Origin: Rhabdophis nuchalis
Lineage: Eukaryota; Chordata; Lepidosauria; Squamata; Natricidae
Direction of reading: 5' to 3'
NCBI GenBank assembly: GCA_039707465.1
Contig: CM077658.1
Location: forward strand, 14,948,074 to 15,012,073
Length of the DNA: 64,000 nt
Below the pieces are notes generated by a model that searched no databases, was not told the origin of the DNA, and saw only the letters and a list, made by a program, of their open reading frames with translations. The first letter of the stretch is position 1, and every line of letters begins with the position of its first letter. Positions 44,201 through 58,000 of this stretch are shown here, piece after piece. Made by a program: the position numbers and the translations under genes.

Positions 44201-47200
44201 ATGTTTTTTAAAAAATTGCTTGTGTGTGTTGCTACATATGGGGAGCTTCCTCCTCTTCAAAGCTGAAGCAATGAAATCTCTTGGTCCAAGGTATCCAGAT
44301 GTGCCTTGTGATAAATACATTTTATTCTTATTTTTAATGTGGCAAGGAGGGAACACTTGATAAATAATCCTCTTGACTATATTTAATGATACCTTGCTGC
44401 ATGTCCCTCCATTCAGCTTCATGATTGTCTTTGCTCCATCAAATTCTGCAGTATTTGATTCAAAGATTAGGTGCAGTCCTCTCTCCCCAAAATGTTGTGC
44501 CCTTTTGTTAAAGGAACACGAATTATTTCTACTTGTTGTTATTTGCAAAGTCGTGTCTGACTCGTTGCGACCCCATGGACAACATCTCATCAGGCCTTCC
44601 TGTCCTCTACCATCCTCTGGAGTCCATTTAAACTCCCGGTGACTCCATCCAACCACTTCATTCTCTTCCCTTCTTTTGTCCTCCATCTTTCCCAGCATGA
44701 GGCTCTTCTCCAGGGAGTCCTTCCTTCTCATTAGATGGCCAAAGTACTTGAATTTCCTCTTCAGGATCTGGCCTTCTAAAGAGCAGTCAGGGTTGATCTC
44801 CTCTAGGACTGATTGCCTTTGATTGCCTTGCAGTCCAAGGGACTTGCAGGAGTCTTCTCCAGCACCATCGTTCAAAGGGCTCAATTCTTTCATGCTGAAC
44901 TTTCCTTATTGTTTCTAGAATGTAATAAATAATAAAATGCAATGAGCCGTGCTAATATTCAGTAATAGCAGCTCTAGGGAAACGAAAGCAGGTTTCTTGA
45001 GAAGCAATGAAGGCGTAGCCTACTCCATGTAATAGATCTTAGGCAGGCCACAAACTCCCTTCTTTCAATATGCTGCATTAGGAAATTTTTCTTATTGAGC
45101 TAGGCCACAAACATCTACATTCTTTCAATATAATGCACTAGGGTTTATTTATTTATTTATTGAGATCTGCATCCATTGAAAGGCTAAATTTTCTTTCTGT
45201 TCGCATATCTGTTGCAAAAACCACACCCTAATGGACTGTATTCTTGCATTTCCTTCGTTCCTTGGTTCCATCAATCAACATTTCAATAGAATCAATCAGT
45301 CCATTTGTCTGCAGGAGATTCCAGTTCTCAACTTCCTCCCCCCCACCCTCAAGGGTTTCATTATCAGAAGTTTTGAAAACTTCTGGCCTGCTGGCACCTT
45401 GATTGCTTAGCGATTTAGTTCAGTTGCTAACTGTGGCTTTTGATTGAGGCGCTATAGAGGTTTCAATACCAAACACCTTTTTTTTATTTCTAAGGCTTAC
45501 AGACAAGAGCCTGACTGGTTTCGGAATGCAAGTCTGCAACAAGGACCTTCCTTTTCTCACCCACCTCCCAGCCCCAGCCCCACAAAAGAAAGAAAAAATA
45601 AATTGAACTCCCCCCCCCCCCCAAATAAAGAGCAAGTAGTTTAAATCAGGGGTCTCCAACCTTTGCAACTTTAAGTCTGAAGGACTTCAGCTCCCAGAGT
45701 TCTCTGGGATTCTGGGAGCTGAAGTCCTTCAGACTTAAAGTTGCAAAGGTTGGAGACCCCTGGTTTAAATGCTCCTAGATCACCGCAGATGAGGACTGAA
45801 GCCAAAAAATTAAAAGACGCTTGCTCCTGGAGAGGAAAGCTACGGCAAATCTAGACAGCATGCTAAAAAGCACAGACATCACCCTGCCAACAAAAGTATG
45901 AATAGTCAAGGTTATGGTTTTCCCAGTTGCAATGGATGGCTGTGGAAGTTGGAGCATAAGTAAGGCTGAGCACCAAAGAACTATGGCATTGGAGAAGACT
46001 CCTTCAAGTCCCTTGGACTGCAAGGCAATCAAAGGTCCTAGAGGAGATCAACCCTGACTGGTCTTTAGAAGGCCAGATCCTGAAGATAAAATTCAAATTC
46101 TTTGGCCACCTAATGGGAAGGAAGGACTCCCTGGAGAAGAGCCTAATGCTGGGAACGATTGAGGCCAAAAGAAGAAGGGGACAACAGAGAATGAGGTGGC
46201 TGGATGGAGCCACTGAAGCAGTCAGTGAGATTAATCGGACTCCAGAGGATGGTAGAGGACAGGAAGGCCTGGAGGAACGTTGTCCATGGGGTCACGATAG
46301 GTCGGACATGACTTCACAACTAACAACAACAGTTTAAATGCTTATGACTAGCTGGGCCCACATTAACTTTCTTGCTTTAACTGTTCATTTCTTAGAAATA
46401 AGATTGTCGTGTCAGACTGGTATCTTATTCTTCAGGCATTTAAGACATTGGACAGCTTTTTCTCCAAGAGAATGTTAAGGAGGACAGGAAGTCTCCTTTT
46501 ATATAGTGGTTAATATTTGCCCAGCTCTGCTTTTAACTAGGTTTCCGATGCAAGCCATTAACTTCCAATGGAGAATTTAACTCTCTCACACCAGGCTCCA
46601 TGCAGGCAGCACACCATTCTTTTCTCAAAGGTACTTTGAGGGACATCCGTGTTTTTCATAAAATCTTTTCGAGGGCAACTTTCCTTGCCTTCTCCTGCTT
46701 TGAAAAGAAAACAGGTAGCCTCAAAAGTACAAGTTGATCTGCTTTCTGGGTTTCAATAATGCAAGTAATAAGAGGAACAGAAATATTTCCTCTCTTTGAC
46801 ATGGGACCATGAGGGAAGAACTGAATAACGGTCCATGGTCCATGTAGAGACTAATCAGAAACATGCTCAGAAATAAGGACTCAAGGAGAACACTTGGACC
46901 TCCGGACTCAGAATCTGATTTGAATCACCAGGAGTCAAAAACTGATCTGAAGACAGACACACACAAAGAAATACCAATTTCATCAAGCATTGACTTGGAG
47001 AAGGACCTTCCAGCTCTTGAAGACCACTCAAATAGATAAACAGAATAACAGGGTTGGAAGGGACCCTGGAGGTCTTCTAGTCCAATCCCCTGCTCAAGCA
47101 GGAAACCCTATACCAGGGATGTTCAAACTTGGGAACTTTTAAGACTTGTGGACTTCAACTCTTCAGCTATGCTGGCTGGGGAATTCTGGGAGTTGAAGTC

Positions 47201-47427
47201 CACAAGTCTTAAAGTTCCCAAGTTTGGACATCCCTGCCCTATACCATTCAGACAAATGGTTGTCCAACTCCAGTGATGGCACACCAACAACTTCCAGAGG
47301 CAAGCCGTTTCACTGGTGAATTGTTCTCACTGTCAGGAAAATTCTCTTTAATCCTAGGTTGCTTCTCTCCTTGATTGGTTTCCATCCCTTGGTTCTTGTC
47401 CTGTCTTCAGCTGCTTTGGAGAATAGG

Positions 47428-47476
<49 letters not shown>

Positions 47477-48925
47477 TTGTGGCAGCCTTTTAGATATTTG
47501 GAACCAAGATAGTTGAAAACGATCTGGGTCTGCCAGGTTTGATGGCCTTGGCTTTTGATCTTTCCTTGCTTTTGAAGCTTTCCTGCTCCTAAGATGATGT
47601 TTGTTCTAGTTTAACAAACAGTTTAACCTGTTCTGCAGTCCTTAATCATATTTGAATTTCTTATCTTTCTCGCTAAGTGAGTTAGCCACAAAATAAAACC
47701 GTTTCTCTTTTGTTAAAAAGAAAAAAGGAACACAAACACCCCCCAGCAGAAATGCAACATCTTCTTGTTTTCTTTGTGTGAGATCTTGTCACGAATGAAG
47801 ATAAGGCTTTTTAACCTAAGTTTCTTTTCTAAAAGAAACTTAAGGAAATCCCTCCCAACAACTTTGGTCATTATGGGGTCTTTGTGAGGGTCTTAAGGCT
47901 TTCAGATATTCAGATATCCTGGGATGGGGTGGGGGGGGAGAAATGCTTGGAATTCCTGTTTGTGGATTGAAACATAAAAGTGAAATATTCTTACATACCA
48001 GGGTGACAGCCTTACATCTGGCCTATCTGCTGTTTTGATCTGTTTCTACTCTGGTTGATGAAAAACACAATAAAGGGCGATTTGTGGTATGGTCCTGTGG
48101 TTTGATAGCATCTCTTGAATGAAACAAAACACCAGGTCATTTGAAGGCAACACTTCCTTTAGAAGGACCACAGCCCACAGGTCAGTTTTCAGGATGTGGC
48201 TTGCTTAAAGAGCCTCACAGGTTCGATCTCTGTCATCCTAAATTACATATGAGTAAGTTTGACGATTTCCAGATCTTGAAGACTGGATTCGATGGGCCGA
48301 TTTGCTGGCAACGGGAGGGGGGGCTACATTTAGCTTCGCCTCATTGTGGTTTTGTTGCTACTGGCATAATTGCGATGTGCTAATCGTTGCACTGTGTGGA
48401 CCTTGTTTATGGCACAACGCAAGGAGTACATTCAGCCAATGGGGGTTTATAATTCGGTGCCAAGTGCTGAAATTCAACTTGGTTTAACGAGATGCGAGAA
48501 CACAATCTTTGGGAGACAATCTGGTATCTTCCATCAAGGACAGCCTGTGCAGGGGTATGCGGACATGGCTGGTGGAACTTCGAAAATGCGTCATAATAAA
48601 ATAGAATACTTTATTGGGCGAGTTTGATTTAGCACACAAGAAATTTACCTCTGGCGCAAATGCCAAGGGCAGGGAGAGGAAGGGGAAAGAGCAGAGAAAA
48701 GGGAGAAAAGGAAGGGAAAGAAAAAGAAGTGTTGACTTCTGATTTATCTATTACAGTAGAATAGGGCATTAATGACAATCACAACTTTTTGTTTTGCCAT
48801 ACTAGTATAAACCAGTCATTTCTACAAAAACTATCAATCAAATCTGTAAAAACCAGAATCCAAAGTTTCATTCTTTTCAAATTTTCATTTCTAAAATTCA
48901 GAGAGATAGGCTATATTTGGGGGGC

Positions 48926-49013
<88 letters not shown>

Positions 49014-52000
49014 GTGTTTTTAAATTTTAATTTAATTAATTTATTTGTTTATTGGAATTTGTCAAACAAAAACGAGAAGAAGAATAAAAGAACTAAAAAT
49101 ACAGTGGCCGGGACGATAGGCATGTTAGTGCACTTATGCACGCCCCCTCTACTAACCCCTTAAATATGAAGTAAGGTCCACGGAAGTCCATTTGCGACTG
49201 AAACTGTGAAAATTTGTAGCTGAGACAACTCAATCCAGTGGGGCATTTCAGACTTAGACAACTCTTATTACAGAAATCATTTTTTACAGTCAAGTTTAGA
49301 AGGACAGACATGGAGTTTAAAGCGGTTGTTCGTTTAAAGCGGTTGTATTATTATTGCGATTAAAACAAAACAAAAAAAGTCATTTACAGGGAAAACATTA
49401 CGACGTATAATTTTATTTTATTTTCTGGCTAAAGGACATCTTTTCTGTTGTTTAGGGATGCAACCCCCTTGCGGAAACCGGGAGGAGCAAATTGCAAAAC
49501 CGGAGAGCTGTCCTGAACCAGCAGATTCTGAAAGCCGTGAGGATGAGAGCTGGCGCAGAAAACCTACTCCGGTATGTTCCCACGAGTTCCCTCTCCTTTC
49601 TGCCCGCAGTCACAAAATGCAGCCTTTGTCCTCCTCAACAGGAACAGCCTCTCGCTTCCCAGCCAGCAGCCCGTTCGCTCCAACACCTTATTGAGAATAA
49701 ATAGAAGACCGAGCTTGGCATGCCTATTTACATAATGTTTTCACTGTTCCCCCTGGAAGGAGGGGGTCTGCTTGTTCCACCAGCTTTCTCCTGCTTCTCT
49801 TTCTATATCAGTGGTGGTCCGTGGACCACTGGTGATCTGCGAGAAAGTTTTGGCGGCCCCCAGAAAAATTATTTGCATTTTGCACTAAATCAGGGGTCCT
49901 TAAGCTACGGCTCCTATGCCAGATACATGCAATGAATATTTATGTTGCTGCAGAGAATTTCCCTCTTTGGGGTCTTTTTATGCGGGTCGGAGGGGGGCAG
50001 AAATTTTGACTTGGGTCTGAAAAATGGTCACGTCACTTTTTTCAATGCCAAGTCCTAAGTGGAGTAATCTGAAAAGTAAAGAAAATAGGCAAGGGAAATA
50101 CAGGGAAATAGTCTGACTGGCTTGGTGGCCTGGAGGCCTTCGACTTGGAAAGTTGTGAGTTCAATCCTAGGCAGCGACAAATGTTTTCTTATCCGGGCAC
50201 CAAGATAAAATATCTGCTGTGAACACCACATAGGTGTCAGGAAGGGCATCTGGACAGTAAATGCTCAGCTCCATTCAGTTGCCCCAACTCCATCGGTATA
50301 AAAAAGAAAAAGAAAATTTATCTATAAGGAAATAATTTGAAAAATAGAGAAAACGCTGGTGAGGCTCATTCTATTATTAAGTGATTGTTCTCCAGACATT
50401 TTTATTTTAATTGTTTTCCTTTGGCAGTGCGACGATCAGCCCCAAAGTGCGCGAACAGGTGTTGCTGGAACTCAGCTACGTCAATTCCAACCTGCAGATC
50501 CTCAAGGAAGAGTTAGAAGGGCTCAATATCTCCGTGGAGGTGTACCAGAACACGGAGTAAGTGATGGGAGTGGGTGGGACTTGATTGCAGTGATGCTCTC
50601 TTCCCTCTTTTCTTTTTTTTTGCTAACGGATGCAAAAACAAACAAGGCAAAGAATGTAAAACCGAAGAAAGAATATTTTTTGTTTAAAGAAGAACAAAGG
50701 AACAAGCTGTATTACTGAAATGGCCCTGCTGGGCCCAAGGATTAAGGCAGAGCTTTTAAATTGCTCCTGGGAAAAGAATTCGAAGTAATTAATACTGCCA
50801 AAGAGGTGGTTTGGGTGGCAGGCAGTGAGAAAGGCAGAGGCAATTCTTCCCATTCTTATTTTAATCGGCTGGACGCAAAGAGAAAAAACAGGGTGAGCAT
50901 GCTCAAGACCAGGGGTGTCAAACTCAATTTCATTGAGGGCCACATCAGGGTTGTATTAGACCTTGGGGGGGGAGGCGTGGCCAGCTTGATGTCACTCGTA
51001 TCGGGGCGCCTGTGGGGCCCCAAATGCTCTGCCAGTGAAAACGGGCTCCAGAACTCCATTTTCGGCTGCGACGGTCTCCTGCCACCTTCCGCCAGTGAAA
51101 ATGGCACTCAGGAGCCCCCCCCCCCCCGAGCTCCATTTTTATTGGCGGAAGGTGGCTGGAGGCCGTCGCAGCCAAAAGCCGAGCCTGGGAGGGCCTCACG
51201 CGGCTCTCTCAAACTCCACTTTTGCTGTCAGGGGCACCGCGGGCCGGTTGTTTGCGGGTTCTAGGGTAGCCCCCGGGGCCAGATCTAAGCACCCCATGGG
51301 CCAGATGCGGCCCCCGGACCTTGAGTTTGACACCCCTGCTCAAGACATAGCACATAAGCAATGCTTGAGCAGGGTCCCCACAGTATTGTCGCTGCACATC
51401 CTCTTCACAACCTGTTTTCCCTGTTACCTTCTAGAAGGAAGCTTGGTGGTAGCCGAAGCAGAACATCTCGGTTCAGTCACAGTGTTGAGCATCGACGTTG
51501 TGAACTTTCAAGTTTCCTCTTTCGGCTATGTATTCAGAATGGACAGTGATTAATATTTATGTGTGTGTGGGGGGGTAGAGATATACTTTCTTTTCAGAGC
51601 AGGTAATAGAATTTATCAACCTATCGAAGTTAAATTTTAACACACCCACAAAGGCAGATGATTTCCCCTGCCTTTATTCCACCACGTCGTAGTAGATGCC
51701 CAGGTTTAAAATGAATAAAGACAGACGTGAATCAAGGTACTAGTGTGATTTAATTGGCAAAGGTGTTTAACTAGTCCTGGGGAGACCCATGTCGAACCTC
51801 AGCTGAGGAAGCTTCGTGGGTGACCTGGGGCCAGTCACTCTGCCCAACCGACCTCACAGGATGTTGTTATGGGGAAGAACATTGCTCAACCATGAAGCAA
51901 TTGCTAGAGTACAATACACTTTGGCAATGCTACTTTGAACAAATGCATACAAGGTTGACTTTATTTATTTTAAAAAAATCCTGATCACAGTATTACATAT

Positions 52001-55000
52001 ATGCTTGGGTCTTGCTGTCACTGAGATTTTAATCCTTCTGTTGATCGTAATTGGCGCATTAAGCCACCCAGAGATGTACATTTTCAATATTTTGCCAATA
52101 TTCACCAATAAAGGAGAATATTGGTAGCTCAGAATTGAAATGAGGGGTCCTTGATGCTCTCTGATTGTGAGGTCAAATATTTAGAAGATGGATGTCTATT
52201 ATTTTTCTCCCCGTAAGTTTGGCACTTCAGAGAGTCAGGAGGAGGCACTGACTGCCCCTCTACATTCATCTCGAGGGTTGGCGAGAGCACTGGAGGGCCT
52301 TAGAAAGCTATTTAACAAGCCTTGGCAACTTCATAAAAATGATCATGAGAAGGACATTGAAAATCCAAAGGAAAGCTTTGTTTCTGTTTCTTGGTTCCCT
52401 CCAAATGCAGGCTGCCTCCAAATAATACTGTAGCAGTATTGCTTCTGTTGGGATGGATTTGAGGCTTGTTCCTGCCAATGGCGAAAAAGGACCAGGAGAA
52501 AATAATGGAAGGGCAACATTATGTTGGAATGAATTAATATTCCGGTGCCAAAGATGGTGATGGTTTTATGCTTAGAATCTCTGCTTATTTTTGCTAGACT
52601 AGTTGGATCTCTTAGTATATGGTGCTAAGGGACATCCAACCTTAGCTACGTTTAAGACCTGGGACTTCAACTCCCACAATTTCCTATGCTGGCTAGGGAA
52701 TTCTGGAAGTTGAAGTCCACCAGTCTTAAAGTTGCCCAGATTGGACACCCCTGGTATGTGGAAGGCTTTCCTAAGAGGCAAGATAAGTGATCTGCGCTTA
52801 CTTCTTACAAAAGGCCACTTAAGGATGCTTGACTTTGAATATATTCCAGGCATACTCCTTCTAGTAGCCTGACTACTCTTTGCTCTTTGAGGCTACTCCA
52901 TGCCTTTGGAGAACCAGAAGTCTCCAGGGCTCAGTTACTCCTGCTGTTCGTGCTTAATTGATCACGGTGCCTCTCATCCTTGTTGTGATTGGCCACCTTC
53001 CTACGTCCACCTCACTGTGATTGGTCATTTCCCTTTCCTGTGAGTATCTCCACTGACAAATGTAAGGCTTCTGACTTGAGTGCCTACAGTCCAGTGATTT
53101 TTTCTGAGGAGTTGGAGAAGATTATATCTGTCAACTAAATAACTAGATTGCAGGATGAAAGGAGCAGGACATTCGGAGATGGGCAGGCAGGTAAACAAAG
53201 CTATAAACTCTGGGAGGGTATATAGGAATCCTTTTATCTTAGATATATTGGCTCCAGGTTATAGTTTAATTAACTCCAGCTTTTTAAACATGGGGCAGTG
53301 GGAAGTGGCCCCAGGTTATACCTAGCCCACAAATTCTTGCTATGGCTCCAAGAACATTTCCAAAAGTTGCCTTCAAGGCTTGTGGATATTGGTGATGACA
53401 GCAAAACGTGACTAATTCATAAGGAAGGATAGCACGAAGCGAATGTCCTTATTGCAATGTATTTTTCATTCAACTGAATATAAGCTAATTAAAGCCAATT
53501 GAGTTTTAAGCCGGCTTTTACTTTATTCTGCATCGGGAGCTTAATATATCTTTCAGAGTGTGGTCTCCACCATGCCAGTCAAAGGTCAAGCGTGGCCTTT
53601 GGCCTGGAAAAGTTGTGTTCCTTAAGCCACAGGGAACGGGTGTGTCTCATTCCCTGTGCTGAGTCGGATGGGGAAGTCCAAATGAAGACATTTATATTGC
53701 ATAGTAATTTCTCAGCCACCAACTGTCTGCCACGTTGGTGTATAAATCAAAGATATTAATGTGGATTTCCGCTTTTTACACAGGGAAACATTTAGCATTC
53801 CTCTGATACCGCTTGGCCTGAAAGAGACAAAAGATGTGGACTTCGCAGGACCCCTCAAGGTATCCCCCCCCCCCCAAGTAGCAATACTAAAGGAATTAAG
53901 GCAAGGTATTAGTCATCATCTTTAAAGCGCTCCATGGCTCGGGACCTAGCTATTTGCGGGATCGGATCCTGCCTCACACATCCTCACGGCCGATTCGCTC
54001 CCACAGAGAGGGACTTCTCCGGGTGCCATCCACTAGACTTTGTCAGCGGGCGACGCCCAGGGGAAGGGCTCTCTCTGTGGCGGGCCCAGCCCTCTGGAAC
54101 AACCTTCCCCCCGACATTAGAACAACCACGGACCTCCACTCCTTCCGTCTAAAATTAAAAACATATCTTTTCTGCTTGGCCGGCCTAGGGTAGTCTCTCT
54201 CTATGGGGTTTTAGTTGTTAATTGGGAATTTTAGTATGTAAATTGGGTATTTTTAGCACAGGTATTGTTTAATTTGTTTTTAATATGTCTGTATATTTAT
54301 TGTTTTAGTTTTTCCCTGTGCACCGCTCCGAGTCCCTACGGGGAGAGGGAGTGGTCAACAAATTAAAGAATTATTATTATTATTATTATTATTTTTGCTC
54401 CTAAGTAACAAGCACAATTGGCCCCCCGTTCCTTGTCCCAGCTTCTGCCAACCTAGCAGTTTGAAAGCATGTAAAAAATGCAAGTAGAAAAATAGGGACC
54501 ACCTTTGGTGGGAAGGTAACAGCGTTCCATACACCTTCAGCGTTTAGTCATGCCGGCCACATGACCCCGGAGACGTCTTCAGACAGCGCTGGCTCTTTGT
54601 CTTTGAAACGGAGATGACCACCGCCCCCTAGAGTCAGGAATGACTAGTACATATGTGCGAAGGGAACCTTTCGCTTTCCCTTACCTTACCAATAAAAAGG
54701 AAAGCAAGTGAAATAATTGTTTTGGTTTTTTTTAAAGTAAATTGCCAATTTTCTGCTGAAAATAGCTTTCCCCTAAAGTTTACTCCTTGGAATAAAATAA
54801 CTAACAAGTTACAATAGAAACCGGATCAGGTTTAATTTGGACAGAGAGGTAGAGCTTCATAGGAATTCCTTTTCCTAAAATTTCTGCTTTGTATTTCAAA
54901 ACTCTTTTTTGTTGGTTTTGTTAGATTTATCCAGAAGCTGCTGACCGGTAGCTACGCAAATATTTATGTACTGCGTATCAAATTAGCTCTTTCTCAATGC

Positions 55001-58000
55001 CTTTATCTGAGTTCCCTCTTCCCTAACTGCTGGATATGTCTGACTTATGGACTTTATCCTTTGGATTCTATCCCCTAATCCTTCTGCTTTTAAAAATCGG
55101 AGATCAGACCAAAACTTTGTGCTCTGGGCTTGATGATGAAAGAGATCTAAAGGTCAACAGCCTTTTTTTTTTTTTGAGAAGGGCCAGGAAGTGTCAAAAT
55201 TAGCTGTGAAAGCTAGTTTGCTGAAGGGTAGGATCGAGCCCTTTGAGCGTCATTCTACTAATGACAGGACAGGCCTGCTAGTCATCGGTCTTAGCAGCAA
55301 ACAAGTCCAGCGGACTTTGGAATTTGAGATGACCCCCTTTTACCTGTCCAATTGTGGAGGTAAACAGCATTTGTCAACTCTAGAATTTTCATCAATGACC
55401 ATCTTGGTGGGGAAATTCTGAGAGTTGACGTTCACAACAGCTGGAAGGTGTTAAGAAACACTCATGGCAAAGAACTTCAGTATAATAGCAATAGCACGCG
55501 GAGGGGTGAAATCAAGGCCCGGCAGCCGGATCCAGCCTGCTGGAGTACTTAGATCTGGCTACGGCGCCACCTCGGAAACAGCAAAGAACTGACCAGAAAA
55601 AACAGAGCTCCGTTTTTGCTGACAGAAGTTGCAGGAGGCAGACGCAGCCTAAAACGGAGCTCAGGATCCTGTTTTCTCTGGCAGAGTGTTCAGGCTGCCA
55701 CAAGCACCCCTGACACGAGTGACTTCGAGCTGGCCATGCCCACCCTGGCCACACACCCTTCCCCCAAGGTCAAACACAACCCTGATGCTGCCCTCAATGA
55801 TATTGAGTTTGACACTCCTGACTTAGACATATATTGTCCGTTAGTGATTTACAGCAGGGGTCTCCAACCTTTGCAACTTTAAGTCTGAAGGACTTCAGCT
55901 CCCAGAATTCTCCAGCCAGCAAAGCTGGCTGGAGAATTCTGGGAGCTGAAGTCCTTCAGACTTAAAGTTGCAAAGGTTGGAGACCCCTGATTTACAGCAC
56001 TCTCTGGGTGGTTTACAATGTAAAACTCTTCATTTTTCCAGATGTTTAAATCACGTTTGAGGGTATACAGTGCTAAGAACTTTAATGGAATAGAATCTTT
56101 CAAAGAAACTCAGTTTATGTATAAACCCATCTTTTTCACCTATCATTCTGGATAAATCTTTTAGGTAGATTTCTTCAGTTCCTCTTGGCAAAATGTTGGA
56201 TGTTTTAATTTATGTCTGTGCCTGAATGAAACAAATAGGCAATTTGGAGACTTTTTTTTTTTTAATGATTATTATTTTAATAGATTGTTTTAATTATTTC
56301 CAGAACTTTATTCTGGAACACTACAGTGAAGATGGTGTAGAATATGAAAATGAAATTGCAGATCTTATGGATTTAAGACAAGTAAGTTTTGAGAAGGCCC
56401 TGTTTGATTTGCCGTCTTGGGAGAGCCTGTCCCTATTTTAGTCTCTTTTTAATTAAACATAATAAAAGGGAAATACAGTCCCAATCTATCGTGCATTTAG
56501 TTTTCAGGCCACCACTCCTCTCCTCCCCTTCCTTTCTTTTTAATTAATTTTGTTACAATGGTTTTATTTGTTGTGAACCACCCACAATCATTGGGAGCCA
56601 GGTGGCACGCAAATTTAATGCGCAAATAAATGATTATTATTTCTCCTCGCTTTTCCCTTTGAGGCTCTTTTGACCTTGATAGCTGAAAACACAGTTTTCA
56701 GCACCCCAAATTTGTTTTGAGTGGGAAACAGCAGCGTTGTGCTCAAATCAACTGTTTGAATGTAAAGATCTAAGATTGTATAAATGATTTAATAGAGGTG
56801 TGATTTGAATATGAATGAATACACACACACATACACACATATATATATACATACACACACACACACATGCACATATAAGACCATTAAATAGATGTCACAC
56901 CAATAAGTGATTAGAGTGCAGTATTGCAGGCTAATTCTGCCAACTGCCCGGAGTTTGATCCTGACTGACTCAAGGTTGACTCAGCTTTCCATCCTTCCGC
57001 CGTGGGTCAAATGAGGACCCAGATTGTTGGGGGCAAGAGGCTGACTCTATAAACTGCTTTATAGAGTCAGCCTCTATAAAGAGGTGTGCAAAGCAGTATA
57101 TAAGTCTAGGTGCTATTGCTACACCAAAAGCCCCCTGTTTTTATTTCCTGAATCCCAATTAATTAAGAACATTCACATGGGCCACACATCAACTTTGTAA
57201 CTAATACCTGTCCTATATATTCGAAGGCTTGCCGGACACCCAGCAGAGATGAATCTGGAGTCGAGATGCTGATGAGCTATTATGTACAGCTTGGCTTTGT
57301 AGAGAACCGTTTCTTCTCACCCAGTAGAAATCCAGGCATTTTATATACTTGGTAAGAGCTTTCTTGAAATTGAACGTTGTCTAGTTTAACGAGAAGAAGG
57401 ACTAGGGGAGACATGATAGCAGAGTTCCAATATCTAAAGGGCTGCCACAAAGAAGAGGGAGTCAATCTGTTCTCCAAAGCACCAGAAGGCAAGACAAGAA
57501 GCAATGGGTGGAAACAAATCAAGGAGAGAAGCAACCCATTTTGTTGTATTTAAGTACAATGGCAATAAAGATTATACTTATAACCTGGAACGAAGGAGAA
57601 ACTTCCCAACAGTGGAACAGAAGTTGCCTTCAGAAGTTGTATGTGCTTCGTCACTGGTGGTTCTTAAGAAGAGCTGTATAGCTATTTGTCTAAAATGGTA
57701 TATGGACTAGAAGACCTCCAAGGTCCCTTCCAAGGTCTATTCTGATTGATTGTTTGATCAAAAAAAACAAAAAAAAGTCTAGTTGCCTTCTGAAAAAGCA
57801 CCTTTGGAATGGTGGTCTGGTTCAAACTTTGTGCTAAATCACAAAGGGGTTTCTTTATCTGTGAATTAATGGGTTGCATTGACCATTTTATTCAGCCCAC
57901 CCTAGTTAAACCAAACATGGCTTAATCCAGTGATGGTGAAACTATGGCATGCATGCCAGAAGTGGCATGCAGAGGCCTCTCTGTGGGCATGACCCGACAT

